Origin: Rhynchopus sp. YZ270_cl-10
Lineage: Eukaryota; Euglenozoa; Diplonemea; Diplonemida; Diplonemidae
Reading direction: 5' to 3'
DNA: 64,000 bases
NCBI GenBank assembly: GCA_964035575.1
Contig: OZ037840.1
Location: forward strand, 186,001-250,000
In this document: piece by piece, positions 63,541-64,000 of the stretch
Position numbering within the stretch: position 1 is the first letter of the stretch
Layout of the letters: every line of letters starts with the position of its first letter
The notes under the pieces: model-generated
What the model was told of the DNA's origin: nothing
Databases searched by the model: none
The model's input: the letters and a program-made list of their open reading frames with translations, nothing else
Made by a program: the position numbers and the translations under genes

Positions 63541-63716
63541 ACCCTATTTTGAAAAAGTTCAGACTTGCCCCAAATAAGTTCAGACTTGCCCTAAAAACAC
63601 TTTTAGGGCAAGTCTGAACTTTTTTGGGGCAATTCTGAACTTATTTTTAGGGCAAACACTTTTTTTAGGGCAAGTCTGAACTTTTTTGGGGCAAGTCTGA
63701 ACTTATTTTTAGGGCA
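63541..63716. repeat. AGTTCAGACTTGCCC inverted word cluster
   Basis: Two copies of AGTTCAGACTTGCCC are followed, after a short centre near 63600, by three or four inverse copies GGGCAAGTCTGAACT separated by TTTTTTGGGGCAA or TATTTTTA. It resembles the subterminal arrays of the other elements and the centre of FB1 (ACACTTGCCCCAAAATA at 7735). Boundaries of the element are not visible. Confidence 0.7.
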
Positions 63717-64000
63717 AGTTGGGAGCTCTTGGGTCACAGAGCCCGGCGGTCGTCGTTTTTGCGTTTCAGAACTTTCTGCTGTGTCGATTCTTGTGATTCT
63801 GCTATTCGCGACTCGAGTCCTGGTAGTGAAATGAGCAACCTATGGTATGCAGCTTTTCGCGCCGCACTGCACTACACCGCGAACCGAGACCCGTACAGAA
63901 AACAGAAAACAGAAGAAAGACGTACCCAAACGCGACTCCTCCTGGTACACGACGTAGTAGTAACAAAAAAAATACCGATTAAGTACAAAGCCTTCGGGCG
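63717..64000. other. Right edge, nothing recognised
   Basis: Sequence of ordinary composition without an open frame of note or a known motif. Confidence 0.35.

Noticed and set aside
1-64000. LTR retroelements, Polintons or viral insertions
   Set aside because: I found no long terminal repeats, integrase, protease, capsid or envelope signatures. The only reverse transcriptase belongs to the LINE.

Overview
The window is nuclear DNA of a microbial eukaryote. The evidence is a family of multi-membrane-span receptor-like cyclases, a non-LTR retroposon, a hAT-like transposase gene interrupted by two GT-AG introns, and dense nested DNA transposons. The one complete cyclase catalytic domain resembles receptor-type adenylate cyclases of kinetoplastids and their relatives, and the eight cyclase genes all lie on one strand. 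A euglenozoan such as a diplonemid is my best guess, at low confidence.

The backbone is a tandem array of eight paralogous genes on the minus strand, numbered 1 to 8 from left to right (gene 8 is the most upstream): 9323-11089, 12173-13984, 33733-35514, 43784-45550, 53492-55252, 55604-57367, 57874-59946 and 60580-62673. All encode six predicted membrane helices, a conserved helical linker ending in a PYLP-type motif (AYLP in genes 1-6), and a class III cyclase-homology region. Genes 7 and 8 carry a complete catalytic domain (metal Asp pair, ATP-type Lys/Asp, Asn/Arg) followed by a degenerate second domain. Genes 1-6 carry only a degenerate domain without the catalytic Arg. Genes 7/8 could make cAMP at the membrane and genes 1-6 could be partners or sensors; this is inference. 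The first three helices vary most and the rest looks homogenised. Gene 6 is a mosaic of the two subgroups.

The array is split by large insertions, several of which can be proved against an uninterrupted copy in the same window. Segment 14360-32231 (17.9 kb, ends GGAGGTACCCTAA, target duplication ATT) lies between genes 2 and 3, and its empty site is intact at 45974-45976. Inside it is a palindrome with arms of about 6.8 and 6.4 kb (17916-24671 and 25632-31993) around a 960-bp loop. The loop is an inverted copy of the segment just outside the left arm. Segment 36265-42985 interrupts a copy of a spacer module that is intact at two other places, and contains a hAT-like transposon between G-rich inverted-repeat elements. 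Segment 4284-9074 is a 0.88-kb element (intact copy 21583-22457) blown up to 4.8 kb by three further insertions. Between genes 4 and 5 lie a LINE with endonuclease and reverse transcriptase (about 49100-53280) and two small terminal-inverted-repeat elements.

A recurrent theme is that each DNA element carries its own private short word iterated just inside its ends (TATTATGCGC, TTCGCATATTC, ATTCGGATCCGAATA, TTCACAAC, GCGATCGCGC and so on). Two different families share CACG..TATGG ends and 6-bp target duplications. Outside the array I see a partial zinc-finger gene at the left edge, one coding-like fragment at 11514-11858, and long tandem arrays of 7- and 8-bp units. I found no rRNA, tRNA, CRISPR or LTR retroelement.
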